Positions 24,676-36,929 of a DNA stretch of 64,000 bases are shown one piece after another. The notes beneath the pieces were generated by a model that saw nothing but the letters and a program-made list of their open reading frames with translations, ran no database searches and was not told where the DNA came from. The DNA is from Strongylocentrotus purpuratus (Eukaryota; Echinodermata; Echinoidea; Camarodonta; Strongylocentrotidae). Location: assembly GCF_000002235.5 (NCBI RefSeq), contig NW_022145607.1, positions 35,501,029 to 35,565,028 on the forward strand. The letters are read 5' to 3'. Numbering within the stretch: position 1 is the first letter of the stretch; each line of letters begins with the position of its first letter. The position numbers and the translations under genes are program-made.

Positions 24676-25426
24676 TATGCCTTCGCTACAAAGTAGCTGG
24701 AGGCATTATGTTTTCTGGTCTCCGTCCGTCCTCACGTCCCGTTCTCTTGATCACGTTATCTCAAGAAGCAATGGATTACTACCGAATTCGGGTCATGTAT
24801 GTAACTTGCAGAGCTGATGAATTGATTAGTTTTAAGGTCACGAGGTCGGTCACAAGGCTCATTATGTATGAAAAAATAGCTTGTGATCGCGTTATCTCAA
24901 GAACCAATTGATGTATTACCGCCAAACTTGGGTCATGTATGTATCTTGCAGAGCTGATGAATTGATTTGATTTTGGGGTCACGAGGTCAAAGGTCACAGG
25001 GCTCATTATGTATGAAAAAATAGCTTGTTATCGCGTTATCTCAAGAACCGATTGATGGATTACCGCCAAACTTAGTTCATATATGTATCTTGCAGAGCCA
25101 ATGAACTGATTAGATTTTGGGGTCCTGAGGTCAAAGGTCATGGGGCTCATTATTAATGCAAAACTATCTTGTGAATGCATTGTCAATACTGACGGATGGG
25201 TATCTTGCAGAGCCAATGAACTGATTAGATTTTAGGGTCATGAGGTCAAAGTTCAAAGGGTCATACATATATATATGAAAAATAGCTTGCAATCACCATA
25301 TTCTGAGGACCTGTTATTTGATTACAATTAAACTTGAATTTGAAAAATTGCTTCTGTTTTGGTTTGTGAAATCGCTCTGTGGCGGAGGCATCATTTTCAA
25401 CTACGTGCAGTCAAAGTTCCATCTAG
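24676..25426. mobile_element. Hairpin-ended repeat with internal monomers of about 144 bp, copy 1
   Basis: Begins with an imperfect hairpin (atgccttcgctac/gtagctggaggcat) and carries head-to-tail monomers (ttgtgatcgcgttatctcaa at 24881 and a near copy at 25025). It ends ggcggaggcatca, then gtgcagtcaaagttccatCTAG, followed by T. Non-coding. The CTAG end and nearby hairpin suggest a non-autonomous Helitron-like element, but this is not proven. Confidence 0.5.
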
Positions 25427-25565
25427 TTCTAACTGTTTTGTGTTGTCTGTTTTTTAATATATTTCTTTCACACAGAGAATAGAAAAATTGTGTAACTTTT
25501 TTTGTACCATAACGTTATTAATATTCATATCTCAAACCACATCTGATTCTTCATACCGGTATGTG
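25427..25565 (+). repeat. Copy of the ZNF 3' flank (matches 29020-29115)
   Basis: Shares tttttttgtaccataaYgtt and ctgattcttca words in the same order as the sequence after ZNF-D. It suggests that a decayed zinc-finger block once ended here. Confidence 0.55.
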
Positions 25566-25569
25566 TTTT

Positions 25570-26307
25570 TTATGCCTCGATCAGTTATGAAATATCCTAA
25601 GGCATTATGTTTTTGGGTTGCCCGTACGTCTGTACGTCCTGTCCTCGTAATCACGTTATCTCAAGAACAGGTTGATGGATTCCTGCCAATTCTTGTATCT
25701 CGCAGAGCTAATGAACTTATTAGATTTTGGGGTCACGAGCTCAAGGGTCAAAGGTCACAGGGATCGTTATGTTTGCAAAAATAGCTTGTGATTGCATTAT
25801 CTCAAGAACTGATCTATGTATCCTGCCCTACTTAGGTCATGTATGTATCTTGCAGAACCAATGAATCAATTAGATTTTGGGTTACGAGGTCAAAGGTTAC
25901 AGGGCTCATTATGTATGCAAAAAAAGCTTGTGATTGCATTATCATTAGAACCAATGGATGGATTACCATCAAACTCAAGACATGTATGTATCTTGCAGAG
26001 CCAATGAACTGCGTACATCTGGGGTCATGAGGTCGAAGGTCAAATGTCATGAGGCTCATTATGCATGCAAAAATAGGGCATGAATATCTTGCAAAGCCAA
26101 TGAACTGATTAGATTTTAGGGTCATTTGGTCAAAGATCATAGGGTCATATATGTATATGAGAAATTGCTGGTAATCACAATATTCTGAGAACCTTTTAAT
26201 GGATTACAATTGAACTTGAATTTGAAAAATTGCTTCTGTTTTGGTTTGTAAAATTGCTCTATGACAGAGGCGTCATTTTCGACTGCCTGCAGTCAAAGTT
26301 CCATCTA
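25570..26307. mobile_element. Hairpin-ended repeat, copy 2
   Basis: Same family as 24676-25426: aaggcattatgtttttgggt start, monomers of about 141 bp at about 25789 and 25929. The terminal hairpin gactgc/gcagtc lies at 26281-26294, ten bases before the end (ctat here). Confidence 0.55.
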
Positions 26308-26605
26308 TAGTTAATAATTACATTTAGCGTGAATGTAAGATTGATAATTATTTTGAGGGAAAGTATATATATTTTTAATTTTTTCGGTTCAGGGTAAATG
26401 GGAGGGGAGCTTGAAAGAAACGTCACAGAGTTACCAATTTGTGTATGTTTGATTGCACGTTCAAAAATTCATAACTTTCTTATTTTCGATCGTTTTTTGC
26501 TCAAACTTTCACTGAGATGATTCTGTCATTTTTCTGCTTCCGCAAAACCAGCTTTAGATGAGGGTGGAATTCCCTTTTAATGATTTAACAAAAATGTTTG
26601 TGATG

Positions 26606-26880
26606 TCTTAGCATATATGCTTCAGCCATTGACTTAATTACTAATTAAATTTCATGCATATATTTTATAGGAATGCACTATAAGGTGTGCAATATAATCT
26701 AACAGCCTCATTATTTATCATCAGGTGTATAGCTTGAATTTGGCTTCCTTATTAATTCTTCCAAATCTTCTTTGAAAGTCACTATTATATATTCACTTCA
26801 TGTTTTCTAATATACTTTTCCAACAAATCAACACCTTCACAACTTTGTATTTTTCTGACATTGAATTAGCTTTTAAAATA
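26606..26880. repeat. Duplicated segment shared with 11993-12240
   Basis: Parallel sequence from agcatatatgcttcagcca onward, with a small insertion of about 15 bp relative to the other copy. Confidence 0.7.
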
Positions 26881-26929
26881 AAGGGATAGTTGAGTTTTGT
26901 TGCAACAGGCGCTACATAAAATAATTTGT

Positions 26930-27475
26930 TTGTGATATAATGAAAAACTGATTTCGCAGTTCTCTTCCCCCTTATTGGCAATATATTCTTGTAGATAGTA
27001 ATTTTATTGTCTAAGTTTTAACAGGAATCTGCAGTCATATACCGTGTACATGAAAAAAAATAACGGTAACGTTCTTATTTTCTGAGTTTGGATAAATACT
27101 ATAATATCAAAAAAACTGCTGGCAGGTTCCGGAGTTCTGTTTGGGACCAGATTTGGTTTAATTCATTTTGACTTAAATAGAAATAAAAAATCATCGAATT
27201 AGATGCATTTTGCTTGGTCCCGTCAAAGTCAACTTGGGCAAAAGTCAAATTTTCTTTGACTTACACACATATCGAAGATTTCAATGTATCCTGTCAAAAT
27301 TGATGTAATTATGCAAAGTTGACTGTATTGAAGGTTTTAATCAATGTGCATCTAGGCAGACTGAATACGCCTGGTGATATTTCTTTACTCTACAGTGATT
27401 TTGATTTCGACACTTTAATACTAGAACTTGACCTTCTGTTCGATAGGGATGTAATTACTTTCTTTTCCTCCCTAG
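26930..27475 (+). other. Intron-like 5' part of the ZNF-D block
   Basis: Homologous only to the last 0.5-0.6 kb before the acceptor in the other blocks. The antisense ORF1 remnant is absent, so this copy was duplicated with a shorter 5' flank or was trimmed. Confidence 0.65.
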
Positions 27476-28422
27476 AGTTGGACAATGGACAAGACAATAT
27501 ACACCCACATTTAACAGCATGCAGTGGAGAGAAGACCCATCTGTGTTTACATTTCAGTAAGACATTTACAGATGAGAACACTCTTATACTACATCAGAAA
27601 ACATACCAGGTCGACAATGAGCTTACTAGCCACCTTAGAACACAAACTGGAGAGAAAACTTTCAAATGTTCCCAGTGTGATAAGGGTTTTTCTCACAGAA
27701 GTAACCTTATAAGAAATTTAAGAACACACAGTGGAGAAAAGCCTTATCAATGCTCCTATTGTGAAAAGGGTTTTTCTGAAAGAAGTACCCTTATTAGACA
27801 CCTTAGAACGCATACAGGAGAGAAACCTTTCAAGTGTTCCCAGTGTGATAAGGGGTTTTCTCAAAAGAGTCATTTTACTGGCCACCTTAGAACACATACA
27901 GGAGAGAAACCCTTTAAGTGTTCCCAGTGTGATAAGGTTTTTACTTGCCAAAGTTATCTTACTACCCATTTAAGAACACACAGTGGAGAAAAGCCTCATG
28001 GATGTTCCTATTGTGATAATTCATTTTCTCAAAAGATTCATCTTAATAGCCACCTTAAAACACATACAGGAGAGAAACCATTTAAGTGTTCTCAGTGTGA
28101 TACAGGTTTTGCTCAAAGAGGTACCCTTATTAGACATTTAAGAACACACAGTGGAGAAAAACCTTTTCAATGTTCCTATTGTGATAAGACATTTGCTCAA
28201 AAGAATAGTCTAACTAGCCACCGTAGAAGACATACGGGAGAGAAACCCTTCAAGTGTTCCCAGTGTGATGAGGGTTTTCCCCATAAAACTTGCCTTATTA
28301 GAGATTTAAGAACACACAGTGGAGAAAAACCTTTCAAATGTTCCCATTGTGATGAAGGTTTTTCTCGAAGTAGTACCGTTATAAGCCATTTAACAACACA
28401 TATTGGAGAAAAGCCTCCTTGA
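27476..28422 (+). CDS. ZNF-D terminal exon, C2H2 zinc-finger array (intact, 10 units)
   Basis: The only copy whose terminal exon reads without a frameshift from the acceptor (27475) to the TGA at 28420-28422. It starts E-LDNGQDN and contains ten finger units. Unit 1 has lost two zinc ligands (second Cys to Phe in LHFSK, last His to Tyr in HQKTY). Unit 2 has His to Asn (IRNLRTH) and unit 9 His to Asp (IRDLRTH). The other seven are canonical, with TGEKP/SGEKP linkers. The frame is also open upstream through the acceptor from 27319, but conservation of the splice site favours a spliced start. A poly(A)-like aataaa occurs near 29317. Likely nuclear DNA-binding; no 5' coding exons of its own are seen. 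Confidence 0.8.
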
Positions 28423-29130
28423 TGTTCCCATTGTGATAAGAGTTTTTCTCAACTAGGTGTTCTTTTTTAATCATATTATTAGGACAAATACATGTACTAG
28501 AAAAAAACACATAAAATGTCTTGATTGTAATACAAGATTTTCTTATCGAAGGGATGTTATAAGCTAGCTTAGATAACATTTAGGTGGGAAACCCTTTAAT
28601 GATCTTAGTGTGTGTACAGGTTTTTCTGAACGAGGTCACCTTACCTGTCATGTGAGGACACACACTAGGGAAAACCTTATGAATGTCGTGATTGTAATAT
28701 GAGATTTTCTTATAAAAGGGATGTTACTACAGGAGAGAGTGTTCCTAAAAAATAAGGAATTTTCTAATAAAAGTGAGCTCACAAGGCATATAAGAACACA
28801 CAGAAACGCTATAAATGTTAGGATTGTATTAAGAGATTTTCTTTTAAAAGTAACCTACTAGTTATCTGAGAATACATACTGGAGAAAAGCCATTTAAATG
28901 TTGACTTTGTTCTGAAAGGGATTTTATCGTTTATATAGTGCATGATCTTACTAATTGCCTGATAACACACATAGTAAAAATTCCACATAAATGTTTCAAA
29001 TGTAATCAAGGGTTGAAGGTCCATCTATCTATAACTGTTTTTTGTTATCTTTTTTTGTACCATAATGTTATTAATTTTCTAAAACTACCTCTGATTCTTC
29101 AAATGAGTTTTTTCAGAATTCTTGTCTTAC
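28423..29130 (+). pseudogene. ZNF-D 3' tail with decayed fingers
   Basis: Continues with eroded finger units ([19 protein letters not shown] near 28620) up to about 29010, then the last bases of a hairpin-ended repeat (tccatctat) and the shared 3' flank. Confidence 0.6.
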
Positions 29131-29640
29131 TTGCAGGAATAGCAGATACAAAAGCACATTAATCTAAAAGATGTATCAATCTCACGTTGTGGCTTCAACA
29201 AAACTTGGTGAAAGATATAAAGCTACCATTTCCACTCAGAAGATCTTTCAAATAAATTATCCTAGCCTCAACCTATTTTTATAAAGATTATCTTTTTATC
29301 TATATTCCACAATGGTTGAAATAAAATAAAACGGTTTTAGTACGTATTGTGCGACCAAGCTGAGAAAACATGTCCAAAACATATTTAATAATGGATGTTT
29401 GATATCTTTCGATTGGAAGTTTACACCACACAGAAATATATATTTTACAAATAAGCGAGTTCGTAATTAGGATTTGCGCATGTGCAGATAAAGGTCATTC
29501 GTTCCCAAATTGTAAAACCATTGAGACGACTCGTATCGTGCTCATGAAAGTTATGTTATTAGTATTCATTTATGTACCGACAGCACATTTATCTGATACA
29601 CAGGTGGAAGTATTCTTCTCAAGAGGGCAAACAAAAGGTA
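29131..29640. other. Intergenic, nothing recognised
   Basis: Only an aataaa-like cluster near 29317-29330 was noted. Confidence 0.4.
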
Positions 29641-29889
29641 TTCATCGAAGCACCTCCATCACTTCGACAGTGTCAGTGATTATTCTAAAATGCACAAGTG
29701 GGACGTATCTATAGTGTAAAAGATCTGTGGATATTTGGGAGTCATGCGTTCCGAAGCTATTACGAAATGGCTTAATTGGAATCGACTTTAAAACGTAGTT
29801 ACGGTATACAATGCCGATATCAAAATAAAACGTATCATATATACCAAATGTTGAATGTGTCAATTAGAATGATTCTGAAGAGTAATACA

Positions 29890-29914
29890 AAGAGAGAGAG
29901 AGAGAGAGAGAGAG
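29890..29914. repeat. (AG)n microsatellite
   Basis: About a dozen perfect ag dinucleotides, followed by a purine-rich stretch to 29940. Confidence 0.9.
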
Positions 29915-29959
29915 AATGGCCGAGAGAAGAGAGAGAGTCAAGATTATTAAGTGTACGAA

Positions 29960-31749
29960 CAAGGGAAGGAACAGCAGAATTTTGATACTGGACTAGTCCT
30001 GCACCTAGGAATGACCAAACCATGATTATTACAGAGGGGGCGAAAATTGGGCAAGGAATCTTTAGATGTACGTGGAAGTAGGTAAGTTTTGTGTTGGGAC
30101 GTCGGTAACGAGTGGGCAAATTTCTGATCAAGCTCAATTCTTCTTGCTTGAAGGGAGGGCAGATTAAGAATCTTTAGCCTTTCAATTATGAAACAGGTGA
30201 GAGAGCTGAAACTGAGAATGAACTCTCTTAACTCTTTGAGACTGTTGACAATTGATTGAAGAAGACCAGACAGGTGAGGCATATTCCAGAATGGGACGGA
30301 TATGGGATGCGTAAAGCCGTAAATCGTAACTAGATCACTCAAAGATGCATTGTGTTTCTTCAAGATACCAGGAAGCTGTAATTAATGGAGATCCCGTTCA
30401 AGAGGCCCCTTTGAAGTCATCCGTGGCACCGCGCGTCTTTTGTTTCCCCTACCGTAATCCCCTTAACCCCCTCCGAAACAATACAGCTCCCTAGTAACAC
30501 TAAGTCCTCCCTTTCCACACACAGCCCAGCCCAGCGAGCACGGCGGCTTTTGCTTTGCCGGCCCGTACTTGGGGTGAATAGTGGTGATAACTTGACAACT
30601 TCTAGCCCTAAATCAATAAATGCGCAAACATATAACACAAGCAAGATAACCCTTTGGACTACCTTCCTAGCTATGTACAAATTTCGGAAATTTTCGGGAA
30701 ATGTCAATAATTAGATGAGAAAATCATGATGATGAAAACCTTTCATTCGCTCTAACTCATGATTTCCTTGGTCGATTTCGCTGGTTGACATGGCCATGTC
30801 TTCAGTAGAGCTATCCGAGAACGGAACAGGCATTTGATGACTAATAGAAAGTTGCATTGGTCATATTTTGTGAATTCTGCATTTTATATGTTATAGCTAA
30901 ATATATCTTCACTGAACATGACTTAATTTGTTCGGTGCCTCGCATGGCTTCAAAGCTCGATGCTTGCATATTTTTGCAAAAGAGTGAATAGAGAACTTAG
31001 GGAAGCAGATGGCGTTGCGTAACATTTCGTACTATTTGGAATGCCAGAGAGGGACTGTGCATTGATATGGACAGCTGTTGATGGAAATGATGGCTGGAGA
31101 GGGTTACATTTCTTTTTGTTAAGCCAGGTTAATCTTAAATATTTTTCCCTCGGAAAATTCTTTCGAGACGGTATCTCCATTCCTTACAGCTTCCTGAAGA
31201 TACACAACATAAACAATCGTCTCGAAGATGATCAATTTGTTGACCCCACTTCATGTTACATTTCAAAGTAAATCCTAACACTGACAGATGTGCGACTTCC
31301 TTAAGAACAGTATCGCTGATCTTGATTTCAGGGAAAGGTGGAGGGGTTTGCATGAAGAATATTAATTTTCTTACATTTTGACGGTATGGGTGTCACTTGA
31401 TTTGTGCTATCTAACCATAATTGGGTTAGCTGGGAGACCTGATCTTGCAATTGTGATTGCTGAGTATGCATCTTCTAAATTCTGCTAGGGTAAGGTTGTC
31501 AACATTTTGGATGAAATATGCAGCATCGTTGATCATGATCAGAAATAGGATTGGGCCAAGCTTGGTGCCTTGTGGGACACCACATGTTATGTATTGAACT
31601 TGATAGGTAATCTCACCAAGGCGGATAGTTTGGGATCTGTTACTCAGGAAGTCGCACACAACGGAAATGATAGTTTGATTGACACCCATCATCTTGGTTA
31701 CTAAAACGGTATGATCGATAGCATCAAGTGCTTTGGCATATTTGTGCAC
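29960..31749 (-). pseudogene. Degraded LINE reverse transcriptase, 3' half
   Basis: On the minus strand, 31426-31749 reads AKALDAIDHTVLVTKM and CGVPQGTKLGPILFLIMIND (RT motifs). Then 31135-31353 reads VLGFTLKCNMKWGQQIDHL, and 29947-30363 reads LNLPSLQARRIELDQKFAHS and PRCRTSPVS, the classic C-terminal tail of CR1/Jockey-like LINEs. The pieces are in order but separated by frameshifts and insertions. The catalytic FADD is lost. Clade uncertain. Confidence 0.75.
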
Positions 31750-31799
31750 TTAATTTTCCCACCAACAAGTTGTAAATCGGAGAGGGGGCAAAGGGCCCT

Positions 31800-32100
31800 T
31801 ATTGCCTCCCCCCGCCACGGCTAAAAAAAAGAGAGAAGGAAGGAAGGAAAAAGGAAAGAGGAGAGCAAAAAGGGAACAAAACAGAGGAAGAAGAACTCCC
31901 CCCCCCCAGACAACGTGTGGATCGGGGTGGGGGCCGAAAAGCCCTTGCCTCCCCTACCCCCCCCCTATACCCCCCAGCAAACCTAAAAGCGAGAGAGGGA
32001 AGGAAAGGGAAAGAGGAGAGAAAGGGAAAAAAAAGAGAAAGAAGAAAGGTAGGGGAGATCAGTTGCGATTTTTCCCGCAAACAAAGTGTAGATCGGGGGG
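31800..32100. repeat. Purine-rich low-complexity region, two related halves
   Basis: Two halves share gtgtRgatcgggg and gaRagaggagag words (about 31800-31930 and 31945-32105). The long open frames on both strands here are composition artefacts. Confidence 0.6.
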
Positions 32101-32104
32101 GGGG

Positions 32105-33535
32105 GGGGGGCACTGGCGTACTGATAGGGGAGGGGGGACTTGGGGGAAATAAAATTCGAACGTGGTTGATGTTTAATTCCATAATGGTGATTTACAAATA
32201 ATGCTGGAATGACACAATTTCCGAGATTTTTCCTCACTTTTTAGTAAATTTTACTTTTTTATGCGTTTGTTGGAAAATGACAAATTCCTAAATATGCAGT
32301 CAGGCAAGAAATATGCTTTTTTGAGTTGCCTACATGTCAGGACCCGTGAAACGGTGGGGATCGGAAGCCGCGAGCTGCCTCCCCCCCCCCCCAACTTTTG
32401 TTGAGAAAGTATTTTAAAGAGAAATAGAAAGAAAGAGAGCATGAAAGAAAGAATATAGTGTTAACTGGCAGTGTCATACAAAAATGAGGTATCAAAATAT
32501 GCTCATCTGACCGTGATTTAATGCCTAAAACCCCTCAGCTTCCGGGGGCTCTGCCCTTTAGATTCCACCTAGGGCCCTAAGGCGGACCCCTGGATGCTCA
32601 TCTGACGGTAATTTAATGCCTAAAACCCCTGAGCTTCTGGGGGCTCCGCCCGCTGGACCCACGCCATATTGTGTCCTGCCAGTGTCACAAAATAATAAGG
32701 TATAACAAAATGCTCATCTGACCGTAATTAGATGCCTAAAACCCCTGAGCTTCCGGGGTGGAAAAGGTGTCAAAATATGCTCATCTGACCGCAGGGGCGT
32801 AGCCAGGGGTGGGGGGGGGGACGGTGGGGGCGATGAGGGCGGTTCCCCCAGAACGCCGGCCAAAAAAGAAAAAAAAAAAGAGAGGAGAAAAAAGGAAGCT
32901 AGAGGACGTAGGAAAAAAAAGGAGCAGACAAAGAACATTTTTGAAATTCAGACAATAGTATTACGAATCGTCTTCTTTCTCTATATTAATTTAATGAAAC
33001 CTCAAAGCTTAACAGTCGAGAACGGTACAATGATCGTCTTCTCTCTCTAATGTTTTAGGTATTTAACTACGGTCAGATTAGCACCCAGGGGACCGCCTTA
33101 GAGCCCTTAGTGGGGTCCGGGGGCAGAGCCCCCGTAAGCTCTGGGGTTTTAGGCATTTAATTACGGTGAGATGAGCATACTTTGATACCTCATTTGTGAC
33201 ATTGGCAGGTCACATATTTTTTCTCTCTTTCTTTCTTTTTCTCTGTAACAAAGTTTTTCAAAAAGTGAGGGGGGGGGGGGGGGTTCGAGCCCTCGAGCAC
33301 AGCCGTTCTGCAGGCCCTGACATGAAAGCTTCTAAATAAGCATATTTTTCGCCCGACTGTAAATTTGGGAATTTCTAATTTTCCAACAAACGCATAAAAA
33401 GGTATGACTTACAAACAAATTGAGAAAAAATACCGGAAAATCATGTCATTTCAGCAACATTTGTAAATTACTGGTATCGAATAAGAAATAACCCCCCCCC
33501 CCCTACCCCGGCCCCCACCAGTACGCCAGCGTTCA
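32105..33535. repeat. Large G-rich inverted repeat
   Basis: The left side (about 32110-32600) and the right side (about 33080-33535) are inverted copies: actggcgtactgataggg versus accagtacgccagcg at the ends, then polyG, then gaggtatcaaaRtatgctca and ttaatgcctaaaacccc on the left and their complements on the right. The middle has further direct copies of the tgctcatctgacCg/taaaacccc unit (32515, 32595, 32710). Confidence 0.6.
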
Positions 33536-33900
33536 GCTAGAGGCTCAAGTCTAGTCACCCCTATAACAAAAACACACACGCTCAGTTTCCATCCTCTCAC
33601 AATATTTCCACGATATGCGCGTATCGCTATTATAATAACCTCCATTGACAAATATAGGTGGCATGCGGAATGTTAAGAAAGTTTAATTCCTGTTAACTTT
33701 CCTTTTCTTTAAATGGAATTGTATATGTGATTTAATAGGTTGTTATTATTCTTTTGCATGGGTTAAACATACAAACTTTCATTACTCCCTAACTGCTTTT
33801 CATTTCTTTTTTTTTTGGAGGGGGGGGGGGGGCGTTTTGCCCCCCCCCCCCCGCCCCCGCACTTTTTTGGTTGGGGGCGAGTGCCCCCCACACTTCCGGC
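33090..33900. repeat. G-rich repeat family, copy 1 (relative of 60399-61145)
   Basis: Shares, in order, ttttaggcatttaattac, ttttccaacaaacgcat, gtcatttcagcaacatttgt, agtacgccag and cacgatatgcgc with 60399-61145. Unknown class, no ORF. Confidence 0.6.
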
Positions 33901-34096
33901 GCCTATGCAGGCCAGACTTATTTGTTTTATTTGAGAATTCTATCGTTTCCAAAGCAGTCCAAACATTTTCTCCAATAAATCTACCACGTAAAAAACGTAA
34001 AAAAACTGTTCGTTACAGGATTTATTTTTCGAGGGATGGGCTGAGGTATATGATGTAAATGATGCCAATACTGCATATAAACATTTTAGTAACAAA

Positions 34097-34645
34097 TTGC
34101 AATATTATTATGAAAAGAATATTCCTTTAGGCAAAATGAGTAATAAGCGAAATAAACCCCGGAATCCTTGGATAACGAAAGGTTTATTGAAATCAATACA
34201 AACACGCAATCGCCTCTACAAATTACATTTACGCAATCCAACTGACACTAACCTAAACACATATAATATTTATCGAAACAAATTAATAAAACTAATCCGT
34301 ACATCCCGTAGATTGCATTTTTCTAATAGAATAAAAAGGGCCAGTTCAAACACTACTGCAACTTGGAAAATTATCAAAGAGGTTATGGGAAAAAAAAAAC
34401 GAATCCCCCACCCACGGATAATCACATTAAATGGCACTAAAATACATGATCCTAGTCTTCATGCAAATTCATTTAACTCATTTTTTACGAATATAGGCCC
34501 TGAACTCGCCGGCAAAATTAATAGAACTCACGCTCACTTTAAAGACTATCTTTCCAATCAAAACCAAGAGTCTCTCTTTTTAAATCCGACAAATCCTAGC
34601 GAAATTATTAACATTACCCAACAACTCAAAATCTCACGGTTTTGA
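34097..34645 (+). pseudogene. LINE ORF2 pre-RT linker region
   Basis: Contains NPWITKGLLKSIQTRNRLYK and a NSFFTNIGPELAGKI segment, both standard in the region between endonuclease and RT of CR1/RTE/Jockey-type LINEs. Confidence 0.75.
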
Positions 34646-34965
34646 TAAAATAAGTATGTCTCTCCTAAAAGACATAATATCCACTTGCAAAGCCTTTAAC
34701 TCACATATTTAATCACTCGTTATCGCAAGGTGTTTTCCCTGATCTATTAAAAATAGCTTAAGTCAACCCCATTCTCAAAAAAGATGATCCTCACGAAATT
34801 AGTAACTATCGTCCAGTTTCCCTACTTCCAAGTAATATCCAAAGTCTTAGAAAAAAATGGTTCATAATAGGCTACACAAATTTATCACTAAACACAAAAT
34901 ACTCAATTCAAATCAATATGGCTTCAGAAAAAATTACTCAACTGACTTAGCATTAATTCAAATTT

Positions 34966-35328
34966 ATGACAAAATTACAAGTGCCATATAACAAAGAGCA
35001 CGTTATAGGTATATTCTGTGACTTGAGTAAAGCATTCGATACGCTCAATCACGCTATTCTACTCTCCAAACTCAGTCATTATGGAATTCGGGGTCAGCCA
35101 CTCTTATGGTTTAAAGATTATTTAACAAACAGAAGACTATATGTTACATTTAATAGTTATGATTCTGATCCTCTTTTAATTCAATGCGGTGTTCCTCAAG
35201 GCTCCATCTTAGGTCCACTGTTATTTCTTCTTCATGTAAATGATATTATCAATACATCCCCCCTTCTTTTATCTTATTTGCCGATGATACAAACATCTTT
35301 TATTCCCATAAAGACCTTAATTCGTTAA
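34966..35328 (+). pseudogene. LINE reverse transcriptase, palm region
   Basis: Reads GIFCDLSKAFDTLNHAILL and CGVPQGSILGPLLFLLHVND. The following FADDT catalytic motif is displaced by a frameshift near 35278 (the bases still spell it in another frame). Confidence 0.8.
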
Positions 35329-35336
35329 ACAATACT

Positions 35337-35762
35337 TTGAATTATGAAATTAACAAAGTATCAGATTGGTTTAAATCCAATAAACTTTCACTTAATACAA
35401 AAAAGACTCATTTCATGTATTTTAAACATCATTCTCATAATACAGAAACACCTATATATATTAAAATCGATGGTATGCTACTAGAGAAGAAAACTAAGTC
35501 CAAGTTTTTGGGAGTTCTTATAGATGAAACCTTGACTTGGAATGATCATTTACACCAAGTTACAATGTGCATTTCCAAAAGTATTGGAATAATCTCCAAG
35601 CTAAAGTTTCTTCTACCCCATGCAACCTTATTCCTACTATATAATTCGCTAGTTCTCCCGTATATAACATATTGTTATAGTGTATGGGCAAATTGTGGTT
35701 CGACAAATATTAATTATATTTTCAAACTGCAAAAGAAAGCCATACGTATTTGTACAGCCTGA
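35337..35762 (+). pseudogene. LINE reverse transcriptase, thumb and C-terminal part
   Basis: Reads VSDWFKSNKLSLNTKKTHFM, FLGVLIDETLTWNDHL and LQKKAIRICTA, ending at a TGA at 35760. The remaining C-terminus continues in other frames to about 36130. Confidence 0.8.
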
Positions 35763-36545
35763 GGTTCGCATTTCTTAGCTCACACTGATCCTTTATTCTA
35801 TAAACTTAAAACACTAAAATTTTTCGATCTGAACATTACTCAAGTAGCAGTTATTATGTTTAAATACATTAATAATCTGCTTCCACCATCCTTTGATAAC
35901 ATGTTTAGGTTTAATAGTTCCGTTCATTCATACTCTACTCGCATATTATATCTGGAAACTTCCATCTTACAAACCCCAAATTATCAATAACTCACAAATC
36001 TGTTAGACATTCTGGCCCGGACATTTGGAATAATTTTCCCGACAACATAAAGTCTTGTTCAACCATCTACTCCTTAAAAGCTACACTTAAACGACAAATA
36101 ATACAATCGTATGCTCCTCTCTCTTTAAATTAGTATATAACAAAACCGTGACTTATTTTATTCTTTATCATGCAACTGCTCACTGCATGCACCTGCACTT
36201 GCACCGCACCCACTTGATCACTCAGTTTTCCGAAGAGAGTTATGTCGCCAATTCTTTTTATGAGGCCGCCATCCCTCTCCAGCCTAACCGCTCACGATGG
36301 TGGTCTCCTGCGTTCTAAATTACCTCTCTAATTTATTGAAAATATTTCATATTTCTTATCTCATTGAATGCTTCGTACACTGTTTATCGAATGATATAAT
36401 TGTAGGCCTACATGATTTTTCATTTAATTGCTTTTGTAAACATTTTATTCATTGTATTTGTTATTGGTCGAAATTTTGTACTTTGACTTTGAATTTGTAT
36501 ATTTTTGAACGCAGAAATAAAATAAATCAAACAAACAAACAAACT

Positions 36546-36685
36546 TATTAATGGTCGGCAAAACCTTTTTCAGTCTTAAAGAGATGCATGTAGCAATAAG
36601 TTTGTAATCTGTTTTTATAACTGTAATCTTGACATTTCATTATGTAACCCAAGGTGTATGGACAAATTTGAGCACTAATTTTTTT

Positions 36686-36716
<31 letters not shown>

Positions 36717-36929
36717 GCACGTGCCCCCTGTGCCCCCTAGATCCGCCCCTGTATATTATAGCTCGGCCAGTTACCATTCTACCAAACCGATATAATAGTT
36801 AAAGAGACCGGGGTTTGTGGGAGGGGGATCGAGAAGGCGTAAAAACTCATGACACTTTCTGTTTTCATCCTGAGGCTTAGGCCTTTTTCAGGGCATACAA
36901 GGTTTTTCGAAAGTCCGAGTTACGCAGTG
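36546..36929. other. Intergenic with poly-G element end
   Basis: A T run then a long G run at 36678-36717, followed by a word close to a common transposon terminus (ctagatccgcccctg, 36736-36750). Confidence 0.45.

Larger units (their letters stand above)
33905..36545 (+). mobile_element. 5'-truncated, frameshifted LINE
   Basis: From about 33990 the plus strand reads the linker after the endonuclease (AEVYDVNDANTAYKHF, RNPWITKGLLKSI), then RT, and ends in an (aaac)n-like tail at 36517-36545. The coding frames are split at about 34645, 35330 and 35762. No endonuclease remains, consistent with 5' truncation. The upstream polyG repeat probably belongs to another element. Confidence 0.75.

Noticed and set aside
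27319..27475. In-frame upstream extension of ZNF-D to an ATG at 27319
   Set aside because: The conserved splice acceptor and parallel non-coding sequence in the other copies show this is intron.
31799..32237. Overlapping long frames on both strands rich in Pro, Ser, Gly, Lys and Arg
   Set aside because: Low-complexity purine/pyrimidine sequence; no family motif.
33270..33300. B-box-like ggttcgagccc
   Set aside because: No A box or foldable tRNA around it; part of the G-rich repeat.
32793..36750. A composite transposon between caggggcgtagccagg (32793) and ctagatccgcccctg (36736)
   Set aside because: The termini are only loosely inverted and no target duplication was seen.
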